Counted from the stretch's first letter, positions 46,557-57,329 are shown. The stretch: DNA of 64,000 nucleotides from Candidatus Syntrophopropionicum ammoniitolerans (GCA_013201395.1 JABMJD010000002.1:62001-126000); one strand, 5' to 3'. Notes: generated by a model not told the origin, from the sequence alone. Made by a program: numbers and translations.

Positions 46557-47141
46557 CTATGAACCCCTTCCGGATTGGATAATTGGTAGTTCCCCGCCAG
46601 TTATAGTTTGATATATTTCCTCCCAGGAATGTTTTCGGTAAATAAGTTCAGGCAGCACCCCGCGGTTATAAGGAGCATCCATTAACAATACAGGAATCCC
46701 GGCGTCACTTACCTTGATGCCTATTTCCAGAGTATCCTCAATCATTACTTGCAAATCTTTGTCCAGGCATAGTTCCTTTTTTTCATGGCTGCCGAGCAGC
46801 AAAAGCTCGTCATATGGCAGGTTATTATTCTTCAGCCAATCGCGGGTTTCCTGGTAATATCTCTTATCTCTAGCTGTAACAATGCATATTTCATGTTGCT
46901 GTTTGAGTTTGCTCAAATAACGGGCGGACCCGGTGATTGGTTCCACCTTACTCATCAAAAAACGCCCTTTATGTTCAAGAAATGATTGGAAATCCTTGAA
47001 AGTAATATCATAAGTCCGATGAATTTCATAAAGGTGGATTTCCTCTAAACGCATATTTTTATTAAAAAACTTATTCAATTCAGCTACCCACAGGGGCAAA
47101 CTGTTGGCCAGCACCCCATCTATGTCTACACCTATTCTCAT
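46557..47141 (-). CDS. HAD-family 5'-nucleotidase-like phosphatase
   Basis: A 194-residue haloacid-dehalogenase-fold protein of the NT5C/YorS-like type. Motif I is DIDGVLANS at residues 6-14, motif II lies in IVTARDKRYY, and motif IV in MIEDTLEIGIK. Related proteins remove phosphate from (deoxy)nucleoside monophosphates. The ATG follows GGAGGG. Monocistronic, between the tRNA and a cortex hydrolase gene. Confidence 0.85.
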   Translation of the reverse strand: MRIGVDIDGVLANSLPLWVAELNKFFNKNMRLEEIHLYEIHRTYDITFKDFQSFLEHKGRFLMSKVEPITGSARYLSKLKQQHEICIVTARDKRYYQETRDWLKNNNLPYDELLLLGSHEKKELCLDKDLQVMIEDTLEIGIKVSDAGIPVLLMDAPYNRGVLPELIYRKHSWEEIYQTITGGELPIIQSGRGS

Positions 47142-47233
47142 TACAACCCTCCACTACGCATAAAATCCTTTAGGCATTATATTCTCTGACCATGTCTAAA
47201 TTCCCTGCAGACAGGCATTCTTCTCCCCGGGCA

Positions 47234-47258
47234 GAAAAAAAGCCCCTTTGCAGGGGCT
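47234..47258 (-). terminator. terminator of the LysM-SleB gene
   Basis: AGCCCC and GGGGCT around TTTGCA, followed by eight T on the minus strand, 28 nt past the stop. Confidence 0.92.
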
Positions 47259-47285
47259 ACATGATCGATAATGTTTGGGTGTTTT

Positions 47286-48089
47286 TTAATATGAAAAAAT
47301 CGCATTTCCTATTATTTTACTTACCGGCCTGGCCCATAGCCATTTGCTATTTGCATAGTTGGCAAAGAAATAAATGGCTCCGTTTGTTGGGTCAGCCCCC
47401 CTCAAGGCTTCTACTGCTGCCTGGAACGAACTACTGCTGGCCGGCCTGTTGATCCACCCATTCAGCACCGGCTCAAACTGGTAGATTCCATTTCCTTTTT
47501 CGTATATCACATCGCTTATTGTCTTAGGGAACCCCGGGGTAACCACCCGGTTTAAAACCACCGCCCCCACTGCAACCTTGCCCTCATATGGTTCTCCATC
47601 TGCTTCGGCGGTAATTAACCTGGCCAGCAAATCCACATCAGCCAGGGTAGGCCTGATCAACACACCTCCCCTACTAACAGTTTGCGGTATAGCCATGGCT
47701 GCTGTACCGGCGGGTAGGCCCAAAACCATGCCCGGGTAAATGTTTGTATTTTTTAAATTGTTTGTTGTCATCAAATCCTGATAGCTAACACCATATTTTT
47801 GCGCAATCAGCCAGAGGGTTTCCCCTGCCTGCACCGTATGGGCAGACCCGCGCGTATCAACAGTACCGGACCCCCCTGGGACACTAAGTCTCTGGCCAGG
47901 GTAAATCAAGTGATCCCTTATTCCGTTAGCCTCCATCAGGGAAGCCACACTCACATTGTAATTGCGGCTAATGGTATAGAGGCTCTCACCCGGTAGGACA
48001 GTATGGCCGGTGGCGGCCAGGGCCGGCAAGGGCATAAAAAGAACGCCCCAAACAAAAAAACACAACAACATCCGAATAAACAAGGACAT
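47286..48089 (-). CDS. secreted LysM cell wall hydrolase, SleB/CwlJ family
   Basis: A 267-residue exported protein: signal peptide (about residues 1-26, cut after ALAA), two LysM repeats (HTVLPGESLYTISRNYN near 28 and HTVQAGETLWLIAQKYG near 84) and a C-terminal Hydrolase_2 domain with LITAEADGEPYEGKVAVGAVVLNR. The SleB family attacks muramic-lactam-containing spore cortex, so the gene points to a spore-former. Its own terminator follows. Confidence 0.93.
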   Translation of the reverse strand: MSLFIRMLLCFFVWGVLFMPLPALAATGHTVLPGESLYTISRNYNVSVASLMEANGIRDHLIYPGQRLSVPGGSGTVDTRGSAHTVQAGETLWLIAQKYGVSYQDLMTTNNLKNTNIYPGMVLGLPAGTAAMAIPQTVSRGGVLIRPTLADVDLLARLITAEADGEPYEGKVAVGAVVLNRVVTPGFPKTISDVIYEKGNGIYQFEPVLNGWINRPASSSSFQAAVEALRGADPTNGAIYFFANYANSKWLWARPVSKIIGNAIFSY

Positions 48090-48327
48090 CTAATCCCTCC
48101 TTTGGCCTCCGGGGTTAGCTGACGGGTTCGGGTTGAGGGAACCCTACAATTTAGTCATAACTACTATATTGATTCACCCCAAAAAACTTATCCCCCGTTC
48201 CCCAGTTTTGCCAGGGGTTCGGCCTATTGCATAATTGTACAAGGATCCCCATTGCTTGGCTAGACACAAATTATTACATTTATACAAGTCGCATCCATAA
48301 AAACCTTTGCAGCCCTGTCGAAGACAT

Positions 48328-48368
48328 AAAAAAACCACCCCGGGTTTTCTACTTAACCAGAGGCGGTT
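48328..48368 (-). terminator. terminator of the zinc-ribbon protein gene
   Basis: A 9-bp stem (AACCACCCC with GAGGCGGTT, some G-U) with a T run on the minus strand, 30 nt past the stop. Confidence 0.75.
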
Positions 48369-48400
48369 TTCTATCCCTGCACACTCAAAAAAACAATTAT

Positions 48401-48793
48401 TTATTCGGTAGGAGGTGCTTCTTGTGCTAGTTTTTCACCACAGTTCATGCAATATTTAGCATTCGGTGGATATTCTTCATTACATTTGGGGCAAACGGGA
48501 GGTTTGGGGTTTAGCTTTTCTATTTCTCTAGAGAGTTTAACAATTTCCTCTTCAAGAACCTTGGTGGTATTCAACAGTCTGTTAATTTCTTCCTCATGAT
48601 CTGCTGCTTCCTTAAATTGCATAAACACAAGGTTGCCCAGGGCATAAATGTTATTTTCTACTTCCTTTTCCAGCTTGGAAACCTCAAATTTCAGCTTGGT
48701 GGATTCTACAATATCACCAGCCTTACCCCCAATATTTTTGGCTCCCTCACCCAGAGATTTGGCGCTTTTAGTAACCCTTTCCAGAAAAGTCAT
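48401..48793 (-). CDS. coiled-coil protein with C-terminal zinc ribbon
   Basis: A 130-residue protein: an amphipathic N-terminus, a long Glu/Lys-rich coiled coil (about residues 30-95) and a zinc ribbon with CPKC and CMNC pairs near the end. It is a common type of small Firmicute protein without known function. The ATG has a strong AAAAGGAGG site. It may share a transcript with the RNase H gene 24 nt upstream. Confidence 0.8.
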   Translation of the reverse strand: MTFLERVTKSAKSLGEGAKNIGGKAGDIVESTKLKFEVSKLEKEVENNIYALGNLVFMQFKEAADHEEEINRLLNTTKVLEEEIVKLSREIEKLNPKPPVCPKCNEEYPPNAKYCMNCGEKLAQEAPPTE

Positions 48794-48816
48794 GCTCGCT
48801 CCCTCCTTTTATTAAA

Positions 48817-49263
48817 CTACTGTTCTTCTTGTTTCAGCCACTCAGTGTAGCTATCCAACTCCTTGTTCACTGCTGCATCAGCCAGTTTGTTTTCCTCACG
48901 AGGTACATGTTTGACGGTAATTTGAAGCCCTGGAGTCATAACTAGATTTTCCCACACTCTTTCTGCTATTTCCCGCAGTGACGGCTCTTTGATTTTGTAC
49001 TGACGATTGAATTGGCGGACAACCAACTCACTATCGGCCAGCACCTCGGCAGTCAGACCCTCATGTTCACCCGCCAGATAAACCAGAGCATTCACTGCCC
49101 CCTCCAGGGCGCTCCATTCAGCAAAATTATTAGTAAAAGACGGTCCAAGAAACTTACTTTTTGTGGCCATTATCTGGCCCTCTTCATCGATAATAACCAT
49201 TGCCGCAGCAGACGGACCGGGATTACCCCGGCTACCCCCGTCTATATTTACAGTGATTTTCAT
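48817..49263 (-). CDS. RNase HI-like protein
   Basis: A 148-residue RNase H fold protein starting at ATG 49263. Acidic active-site residues are in VNIDGGSRGNPGPSA (Asp), NFAEWSALEGAV (Glu) and VLADSELVVRQ (Asp), and a last Asp in NKLADAAVN. It resembles the short RNHA-like proteins of Firmicutes. It likely cuts RNA in RNA-DNA hybrids, though some short relatives are inactive. Confidence 0.88.
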   Translation of the reverse strand: MKITVNIDGGSRGNPGPSAAAMVIIDEEGQIMATKSKFLGPSFTNNFAEWSALEGAVNALVYLAGEHEGLTAEVLADSELVVRQFNRQYKIKEPSLREIAERVWENLVMTPGLQITVKHVPREENKLADAAVNKELDSYTEWLKQEEQ

Positions 49264-49687
49264 ACTAACACCCCACTTATCAAACACCCCCACATTGAAA
49301 TGCTGGGGATGCCCGGGTAATTTACCGAAACTACCACTTTCAACACCAGTATTTTGGCCAGTTTTAGGCTGCTCCACCAGCCCAACCTTAACGTAATTTT
49401 ACCATAGATGTACCCGTACTACCAGTTAATAAGGATTTTCATATCTAGTAGATTGTCTCCGTATTATTTTTGGCATAATAGTGCAAATCTAAACTAGCAA
49501 TAGGTGCAAAACTATACCAAACAGCATGCCGATCATATGGGGCAGGAACAAAAACATCCCCATACCCGGGATGAATACTATTGCAGCCGCCCCCGATCGG
49601 ATAATACACACGAAAGGGATAAATAATGAGTATAACATGATGTAAGTCAATGACACATAGTTGCTAGATAAAAGGTGGGTTGTAACA

Positions 49688-49804
49688 ATGGCTGCAAAAC
49701 GGGGACATTCTATACACTGTACCGCTTGGGATAGCCGGAGCATTTCTGGGACATGGGTTTGCACACGGTGTAGTCCACTAATTCCACCGGTGATAAGCAC
49801 ATGA
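49688..49804 (+). CDS. 38-residue Cys-containing micro-protein
   Basis: ATG 49688 follows AAAGGTGGG at 8 nt. The predicted product is 38 residues, with CTAW near residue 11 and CTRCSP near residue 25, perhaps a partial metal-binding knuckle. Its TGA overlaps the ATG of the next small gene (ATGA), which argues that both are translated. I recognise no family. Confidence 0.5.
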   Translation: MAAKRGHSIHCTAWDSRSISGTWVCTRCSPLIPPVIST

Positions 49805-49968
49805 AAAAATTTGTCCTGTATTTGTTGCGTTGGCAACTAAGCACACCAATACTGGCTATAGTGATAGCGTGGCTGGCTTATCTAGGCGAATGGACAGCCG
49901 CGGCAATAGCTAATTTGATCGGCGGAACCATATTTTTTTGGGTAGACAGATGGATATTCAAATCTTAA
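49801..49968 (+). CDS. 55-residue small membrane protein
   Basis: Starts at ATG 49801, overlapping the preceding 38-codon ORF. The product begins MKKFVLYLLRWQLSTPIL and has two hydrophobic helices (about residues 14-28 and 32-49) joined by a short LGEWTA loop, ending WVDRWIFKS. Arg/Trp at the membrane edges and the clean codon pattern suggest a real gene. The arrangement resembles small GtrA-like or holin-like membrane proteins, but I assign no function. The stop is 7 nt from the 3' end of the opposite-strand tRNA-Thr. Confidence 0.7.
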   Translation: MKKFVLYLLRWQLSTPILAIVIAWLAYLGEWTAAAIANLIGGTIFFWVDRWIFKS

Positions 49969-49974
49969 ATGAAA

Positions 49975-50049
49975 TGGAGCCGATGGTCGGATTCGAACCG
50001 ACGACCTGCGCATTACGAGTGCGCTGCTCTACCCCTGAGCCACATCGGC
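49975..50049 (-). tRNA. tRNA-Thr (anticodon CGT)
   Basis: A 75-nt cloverleaf with encoded CCA. Acceptor GCCGATG/CATCGGC, D stem GCTC/GAGC, anticodon stem GCGCA/TGCGC with loop CTCGTAA, T stem GTCGG/CCGAC with TTCGAAT loop. It reads ACG codons. Confidence 0.96.
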
Positions 50050-50219
50050 ATATACATGACAAGACAAGACATCGCACGGGTTCCCCCCTTGGGGGCCCCT
50101 ACTATTTCTTGCCAAACATAAAACCATGTAATTAAGTATACAACAAAATATATTGTCTATTCAAGTCTCACCCCTTTTTACCATTTAAGATTCTAATATC
50201 CCCCGGATTTTCATAGTAT

Positions 50220-51551
50220 GTGCAGAGGAATAAAGCCCCGGGGGTGGTCTATATTTTTCCGCTCAGAGCAAACATGGTCGCATTAGCGCTATGTTTATTA
50301 ATTATGCTTGTTTGCCCGCAAACAGCCTTTACAGAACATAAAATTTTGATCAATAAGGGCACAAATCAACTGGCGTTTTATATAGACGATCTGCTCATCG
50401 ACGTATTTCCCGTGGCCACCGGCCGCCTGCCCCACTATACACCGGAAGGAAACTGGCAGGTGGTCAGCAAGCTGGTTTATCCTGCCTGGCGTCCTCCCGG
50501 CGGGGGAGCACTCATACCAGGCGGCATAGCGGCAAATCCCCTCGGTCCCCGCTGGCTGGGACTAAATGCTCTGGGCACCGCCGGCAGTAGTTACGGCATA
50601 CATGGTAACAATAGTCCCTATTCCATTGGTACCTACGCCTCTTCAGGCTGCATTAGGATGTACAACGAAGACATTCTCTGGCTTTATGAACATGTACCCA
50701 TTGGGGCTAATGTACAAATTGTCAGCACGGGGCAAGATTTACAATCCCTGAAGAAATACAACCAGGTTTATATCAACGGTGTCAGGCAGGAATTTGCCTC
50801 CTGCCTGGGTCTGCTACATGCAGGGGACACCACCTATTTATCGTTGCGCAATCTGGCATCAATCCTGGGTTGCCGCCTCACCTGGGAAAGTGCCTCCAAC
50901 AGCCTTATTGCTGCTAATATTGACAGTGAGGTACAGTTAACCATAGGGAAAAATACAGTCACCGCCAACAACACTACCTATGAAACTAACGATGCCCCCG
51001 TCCTACTGGAAGATACGACCTATATCCCCGATTACTACCTCAGGGATTTTTTCGGCGCTGTTTTTCTAGCTGAGGAAAACAAAATACTGCAAATAAAACT
51101 GCCCATTAGCCCCAGTGACAGAAATCTGGTTAAACACCATTTTCAACTGTTGGTTAACGGCGAAGATGTTTATTTACCGGAGTCCTGCACACCGCTTATT
51201 GAGGATGAAAACCTGCTTGTTCCCCTCAGGCCCTTATGTGCAGCTACCGGCGCTGAGGTAGAATGGAATGTAAATAAGCAATCAGTGGAGGTTAAAACAA
51301 AAGGCCACCTACTGTCCATACCTATAGATGGTTCCCCTGCCCTGTTTGACAATGATATTTTAGATCAAAAAACACATATTTTTATCCATAATGGTGCCAC
51401 CTTTATCAACCTGGATTTTCTAAAAAAGCCGCTCTGCTGGGAAACGACGGTGGATTATAGCACCCGCACCTTGAAAATTACCTATACGAAAAGAGCCCGC
51501 ATCGCCACCCGAATCCTACCCCCGGTCCAGATGTCCCTCAGAACAGTTTGA
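50220..51551 (+). CDS. secreted L,D-transpeptidase with copper-amine-oxidase-N-like repeats
   Basis: An exported protein (up to 443 residues). After the membrane helix (VALALCLLIMLVCPQTAF) comes a YkuD domain with HGNNSPYSIGTYASSGCIRM, split here as HGNN and SSGCIRM, holding catalytic His and Cys. Two beta-rich domains of the Cu_amine_oxidN1 type follow (YLSLRNLASILGC and LVPLRPLCAATGA). It would cross-link peptidoglycan or act in the spore wall. The start is uncertain: GTG 50220, GTG 50244 or ATG 50274, none with a strong ribosome site. Its 3' end overlaps the convergent CDF gene by 36 nt. Confidence 0.9.
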   Translation: MQRNKAPGVVYIFPLRANMVALALCLLIMLVCPQTAFTEHKILINKGTNQLAFYIDDLLIDVFPVATGRLPHYTPEGNWQVVSKLVYPAWRPPGGGALIPGGIAANPLGPRWLGLNALGTAGSSYGIHGNNSPYSIGTYASSGCIRMYNEDILWLYEHVPIGANVQIVSTGQDLQSLKKYNQVYINGVRQEFASCLGLLHAGDTTYLSLRNLASILGCRLTWESASNSLIAANIDSEVQLTIGKNTVTANNTTYETNDAPVLLEDTTYIPDYYLRDFFGAVFLAEENKILQIKLPISPSDRNLVKHHFQLLVNGEDVYLPESCTPLIEDENLLVPLRPLCAATGAEVEWNVNKQSVEVKTKGHLLSIPIDGSPALFDNDILDQKTHIFIHNGATFINLDFLKKPLCWETTVDYSTRTLKITYTKRARIATRILPPVQMSLRTV

Positions 51552-52502
51552 TCTTTCGCTTTCCCATTGGCTGACCCGGTCATCAGCAATAACCGATATG
51601 TGGGCGTAAGAAATTTCTCTAAATTTTTTCTCAATCAGACCGTTTACAAAAAAACCAATGTCGTCACTATCATCCAGCTCAAACATCTGATCTGCCTCCA
51701 CCACCAACTCCAGCAGATAGCTATTCGGCCCCACACACATGGAACGAACATTATGTATGTCCTTGATACCGGGGATGGTCATAATGTAGTCACCAATTGC
51801 TGTGATTAGTTCCGGATCGGCGGATTCACCGAGGATAGCCGAAACATTCTCCCTGGCGGTACCAAAACCAATAAAAAATAGCAATATACCGATAATGATC
51901 GAAGCCACCCCATCGAATACGATGGCCCCTGTGTGTTCAACAATTAGAATTGCCCCACCGGCCACAACCAGCCCAAATAGCGCCGCTGTGTCCTCAAGGA
52001 AAATAAACCGGGTGGATGGGGTAGCTTTTGCCAGTGCCGGCAGGATAGAAAAAATCAATTTTAGCCCCCGTGCCTCTATGCCGGTTTCACGCACAATAGC
52101 CCGCAAGGCCATTAGAAAGGAGTAGATCTCCAACAAAATACTAATCACTATCACAGACAGGTTAAGCAGTACAAACCCAATGGGTTCCGGATGGATGATT
52201 TTCAACACGCCGCCATAAATGGAGAGAGCCCCACCAATAAACAACATACCCAGGCTGGCGACAAAACTCCAAAAAAATATGCGCTTGCCATAGCCGAATT
52301 GGAAACGATCATCACTGGGCCGGTTGGCCTGCCTGATCCCAATAAGCAGAAAAAAGCCATTGGCCCAATCCCCCAGTGAATGTTTGAATTCCGCCATCAT
52401 GGAGGCACTGCCACTCAAAATGGCTGCTATTAATTTCATCGCTGCAATTAACCCGTTAGCTACCAATGCCGCCTTTATAGCTGATACACTGTTTTGTGTC
52501 AA
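51516..52502 (-). CDS. cation diffusion facilitator transporter (SLC30A9-like)
   Basis: A 328-residue membrane protein with five to six helices and a C-terminal cytoplasmic ferredoxin-like domain. The metal sites are in MMAEFKHSLGDWANGFFLL and LEDTAALFGLVVAG; FGYGKRIFFWSFVASLG is typical of the ZnT9-like branch. It probably exports Zn, Mn or Fe. Its last 36 nt overlap the end of the L,D-transpeptidase gene on the other strand. The 438-nt gap upstream to groEL holds the groEL terminator and otherwise nothing clear. Confidence 0.9.
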   Translation of the reverse strand: MTQNSVSAIKAALVANGLIAAMKLIAAILSGSASMMAEFKHSLGDWANGFFLLIGIRQANRPSDDRFQFGYGKRIFFWSFVASLGMLFIGGALSIYGGVLKIIHPEPIGFVLLNLSVIVISILLEIYSFLMALRAIVRETGIEARGLKLIFSILPALAKATPSTRFIFLEDTAALFGLVVAGGAILIVEHTGAIVFDGVASIIIGILLFFIGFGTARENVSAILGESADPELITAIGDYIMTIPGIKDIHNVRSMCVGPNSYLLELVVEADQMFELDDSDDIGFFVNGLIEKKFREISYAHISVIADDRVSQWESERSNCSEGHLDRG

Positions 52503-52787
52503 GGTAGTATCTCCCCACTTTTCTGTTCACTAATATCCCCGATCCGGCCAGATAAAAAACAGTAAATTTTACATCCTTCTTAGCAGCCATCCTTATGAAC
52601 AGGTGTTATCAGCTGTATTAATAGGATATTCCCGATGAACAAAAAAAACCAGGAAATCTAGATCCAAACTAGCCACCTTTACAATTCCTTCGCCACACCC
52701 ACACATCCCTGCCGGCCGAAGCCGGGGCCGTCTTGGCCATAGTGACGATACCATCACAAAAAATATTTATCTGCACATTACAAAACC

Positions 52788-52837
52788 AAAAAGAAAAGAA
52801 GCCTCTCAAAAATTCAGCGAATTAATGAGAAGCTTCT
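52788..52837 (-). terminator. terminator of groESL
   Basis: AGAAGCCTCTCA at 52797-52808 pairs over 12 bp (one G-T) with 52826-52837, followed by TTTTCTTTTT on the minus strand, about 100 nt past groEL. Confidence 0.85.
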
Positions 52838-52940
52838 GATGCAATGCCTACCTCATATTTTCCCCGGATGTGGGAAGAATGTGGGGAGATAGCATAGTCT
52901 AGCTAGAAAAACCAGATACCATGCGGGCTCTAGGGCTAGG

Positions 52941-54614
<1,674 letters not shown>

Positions 54615-54617
54615 TTA

Positions 54618-54905
54618 CTAGCCTTCGATTACGCCGAGGACATCTGCTTCACGCATAATCAAATAATCCACATCGTTAATTTTGACCTCATTGCCGGCGT
54701 ATTTAGAGAAGAGAATCTTCTCTCCCGGTTTCAGATCGATAGGAACACGCTGACCGTTTTCCAAAAGCTTGCCGTTACCTACAGCGATAACTTCCCCTTC
54801 CTGGGGCTTTTCTTTGGCCGTATCCGGTAAGACAATACCGCCTCTAGTTTTTTCCTCGCTGGGTAGTGGCTTAACAACCACCCTTTCACCTAATGGTCTG
54901 ATCAC
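54618..54905 (-). CDS. groES: co-chaperonin GroES
   Basis: The 95-residue lid of the GroEL chamber. [19 protein letters not shown], the mobile loop [16 protein letters not shown] and the end [12 protein letters not shown] are typical. It starts with GTG at 54905 after GGAGGGG. Controlled by a perfect CIRCE element 44 nt upstream. Confidence 0.98.
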   Translation of the reverse strand: MIRPLGERVVVKPLPSEEKTRGGIVLPDTAKEKPQEGEVIAVGNGKLLENGQRVPIDLKPGEKILFSKYAGNEVKINDVDYLIMREADVLGVIEG

Positions 54906-54948
54906 TAAAACCCCTCCTTGTAAACTGGTTGGATTGCTTGCTCATTTG

Positions 54949-54975
54949 TTAGCACTCAGCATCAATGAGTGCTAA
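54949..54975. promoter_or_regulatory. CIRCE element (HrcA operator)
   Basis: TTAGCACTC, nine bases, GAGTGCTAA: a perfect match to the CIRCE consensus between the groESL promoter and groES. Confidence 0.97.
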
Positions 54976-54988
54976 CATTACGTAAATA

Positions 54989-55017
54989 ATAATATAGAAA
55001 TGAATTATTAAAAGCAA
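54989..55017 (-). promoter_or_regulatory. sigma-A promoter of groESL
   Basis: TTGCTT and TATTAT with a 17-nt spacer on the minus strand; CIRCE falls at the start of the transcript. Confidence 0.75.
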
Positions 55018-55180
55018 ATTGGCTCATCTCATAATATTACCCCTCTTGGCCCAAAAAGGAAAAACACCTCATTATTGCTTTCAATATCTTCCTCTATCTA
55101 GTTTCTTTGGCTATTCTTTTTTAGGGGCCCCTCTCTAGCATATTTTCCCACCAAGAAAATTTTTTATACCAGCCCAAAAG

Positions 55181-55207
55181 AAAAAAACTCGACTTTATTC
55201 AGCCGAG
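55181..55207 (-). terminator. terminator overlapping the mog stop
   Basis: CTCGACTT and AGCCGAG form a 7-bp stem that includes the mog stop codon, followed by seven T on the minus strand. Confidence 0.85.
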
Positions 55208-55686
55208 CCGCATTCCCCGCCCCTGCCTGCAAGGGTTTCCAAACCATGAGGCAAGGCAGGCATTAATACCGCCAGACATTCTCGTACCGCCTTGACGCTG
55301 CCGGGCAGGTTAATAATCAGGGTATTGTTACGAATTCCTGCTACCGCCCTGGAGAGCATGGCCCTGTTAGTTTTTTTTAGGCTCTCTGCCCGCATGGCTT
55401 CTGTCAATCCGGGTGTTTGTTTGTAAACCACAGCCAGGGTAGCTTCCGGGGTATTATCCCTGGAGCTAAAACCTGTACCTCCGGTGGTGAGAATTAGATT
55501 CAGTTTTTTAACATCCGCCATTTCAATCATTGCTTCCTTTAGAAGGTCCAAATCGTCGGGCACAATCATATAATCCGTTACCTCTCCCAAAGGCTTAACC
55601 ATGGCCCTGATGGCCGGCCCACTTTCATCAACCCGCTCGCCACGGGAACCTTTATCACTAACCGTAATGATCCCTATTTTGTTCAA
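55195..55686 (-). CDS. mog: molybdopterin adenylyltransferase-like protein (Mog/MoaB)
   Basis: A 163-residue MoaB/Mog-fold protein that adenylates molybdopterin. IGIITVSDKGSRGERVDESG, LTTGGTGFSSRDNTPEA and NLPGSVKAVRECL are conserved. It starts with TTG at 55686. It lies downstream of moaC and completes a moaA-mobB-moaC-mog series on one strand. The 177-nt gap to groES holds only terminator and promoter signals. Confidence 0.93.
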   Translation of the reverse strand: MNKIGIITVSDKGSRGERVDESGPAIRAMVKPLGEVTDYMIVPDDLDLLKEAMIEMADVKKLNLILTTGGTGFSSRDNTPEATLAVVYKQTPGLTEAMRAESLKKTNRAMLSRAVAGIRNNTLIINLPGSVKAVRECLAVLMPALPHGLETLAGRGGECGSAE

Positions 55687-55768
55687 AGGTTACCCACTCC
55701 CATTTTAGATATTATACCGGTGTATCCTTAGCCCTATGGGGTAATTTCCCCCTGGCCAATATCTTACC

Positions 55769-56269
55769 TTATACCTGGGTCCAGGCTTCTTCACCGGCGC
55801 GCTGGAACACACCGCTTTTGCCGCCGCTCTTATGTATCAATCTGACAGCACCAATAGTCATTTCTCGGTCTACCGCCTTGCACATATCATATATGGCCAG
55901 TGCCGCCGCCGACACAGCAGTAAGAGCCTCCATTTCCACCCCGGTCTGCCCTGTGGCCCTTGTTTTGGCCTCTATTTCCACCCTATTGCCCTCCCTGTCG
56001 GGACGGAAAACCACATCTACCCCCGTTAGCGCCAAAGGATGACAGAGGGGTATCAGGTCCGGCGTCTTTTTGGCGGCCATGATTCCCGCCACTCGGGCCA
56101 CACCAAACACCTCTCCTTTAGAAACCTTACCGGTAAGGATCATTTCCAGCGTTTCCGCACGCATAGATACCTCCCCGCGGGCAACTGCCTCCCTGCGGGT
56201 AATTCCTTTTTCTCCTACCTCCACCATCCGGGCCTGACCCAGTTCATCCAGGTGAGTTAAACCGCTCAA
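55769..56269 (-). CDS. moaC: cyclic pyranopterin monophosphate synthase
   Basis: Second enzyme of molybdopterin synthesis. The 166 residues contain [55 protein letters not shown] (split) and the catalytic Lys/Asp-rich loop SGGKSGVF. Start is TTG 56269. The 283-nt gap upstream holds the terminator of the preceding small gene. Confidence 0.96.
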   Translation of the reverse strand: MSGLTHLDELGQARMVEVGEKGITRREAVARGEVSMRAETLEMILTGKVSKGEVFGVARVAGIMAAKKTPDLIPLCHPLALTGVDVVFRPDREGNRVEIEAKTRATGQTGVEMEALTAVSAAALAIYDMCKAVDREMTIGAVRLIHKSGGKSGVFQRAGEEAWTQV

Positions 56270-56481
56270 AACAACATCCCCTTTGTGATTGTTCTTGTTG
56301 CCTGGTCTTTATTAGAATATCAAACAATAGACCATATCATACGACCGCCGGGTCTCTACCGAAAAGCAGCCATGCAAACTGGCTATAGAATAACATAGTT
56401 ACATTCAACCATACCAGCCTATTTTCCTGCCTATACCCAAAAACAGGCCCTTTTATTTGACACAAACGAACATTAAGAATA

Positions 56482-56511
56482 GAAAAGACACACCCATCTA
56501 TGAGTGTGTCT
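56482..56511 (-). terminator. terminator of the 59-codon gene
   Basis: AGACACAC and GTGTGTCT form an 8-bp stem with a 10-nt loop and a short T tail on the minus strand. Confidence 0.75.
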
Positions 56512-56552
56512 CATTAATAACCAAACAGCACAGGCGTTTTCTAAGCCCTGAA

Positions 56553-56732
56553 TTAAAAGCACCCAAGTTCACAGGATATGACCTTGATTTTTAGCTCATC
56601 CGCCGCTTTACCAATAACTAAAGGCTCCACCTGTAGATCCTTCGCCAGTGCCCTGGCCTGGGTGCAGGTAATCTGCCCTCCCTGGGCCACCTTTTTAACC
56701 GCGTCCAATACCTCTTGTCCAATTTTCGACAT
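56553..56732 (-). CDS. 59-residue conserved-looking protein in the moa cluster
   Basis: Starts at ATG 56732 with AAAGGAG before it. The product is a helical domain (EVLDAVKKVAQGGQITCTQARALAKDL, in parts) that looks like a small winged-helix or UBA-like fold, ending KVISCELGCF with a C-terminal Cys pair. It lies between mobB and moaC and has its own terminator. A role with molybdenum cofactor or metal sensing is a guess from position only. Confidence 0.65.
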   Translation of the reverse strand: MSKIGQEVLDAVKKVAQGGQITCTQARALAKDLQVEPLVIGKAADELKIKVISCELGCF

Positions 56733-56828
56733 CAAGGACACTCCTTTCCATTGAGGAAATAACCCCTATTTTAAGCATTAGATACCCCCAACCCCCGAAA
56801 TAAGGGTGTACAGAAGGATAACCACACC

Positions 56829-57329
56829 TTATTTTCCCAAAATCACTTGCTCAATGTAGTTAGCTACCCCCACTATATCATTAAGAGCAAAATGGGGGAC
56901 AGTAGTCTGATATGGGGCATCACTAACTACAGCCAACAGTTCACTTTCCGGTACATCAGGCCGCTCCGATGTCCCATGCTGGTAATAGACCTCTATTTTA
57001 GGCCACTTTTCCTTCTTGTATCCTTCAATAATGATCAAATCCAGCTCGCCGGCCAATGAAATTAAAACCCCCGGACCCGGATCACCATCTGTTTTCTTAA
57101 ATAAGGAATAACCCTGAGGTGTGGCCAGGGCCACAAAATCAGCACCCGCCCGGGCATGGCGCCAGGAATCCTTGCCTGGGTGATCGAACTCCACACAGTG
57201 GTGGGTATGCTTAATAATACCAATCTTGTATCCACGGTTTTTCAATTCAGCAATCAGCTTTTCGAGAAATGTGGTTTTACCCGCACCGGAATAACCAGCC
57301 AGACCAACCACCGGTACCAACTTTCCCAT
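56829..57329 (-). CDS. mobB: molybdopterin-guanine dinucleotide adaptor protein
   Basis: A 166-residue P-loop GTPase that assists MGD formation. VVGLAGYSGAGKTTFLEKLI is the Walker A region; GIIKHTHHCVEFDHPGKDSWRHARAGA (in parts) and LIIIEGYKKEKWPKIEV are typical MobB blocks. It is 100 nt downstream of moaA. Confidence 0.95.
   Translation of the reverse strand: MGKLVPVVGLAGYSGAGKTTFLEKLIAELKNRGYKIGIIKHTHHCVEFDHPGKDSWRHARAGADFVALATPQGYSLFKKTDGDPGPGVLISLAGELDLIIIEGYKKEKWPKIEVYYQHGTSERPDVPESELLAVVSDAPYQTTVPHFALNDIVGVANYIEQVILGK

Noticed and set aside
49489-49836. 115-residue hydrophobic frame on the minus strand
   Set aside because: It has no ribosome site, and it overlaps the better supported coupled small genes on the plus strand. 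Its last 49 residues could be a peptide, but nothing supports it.
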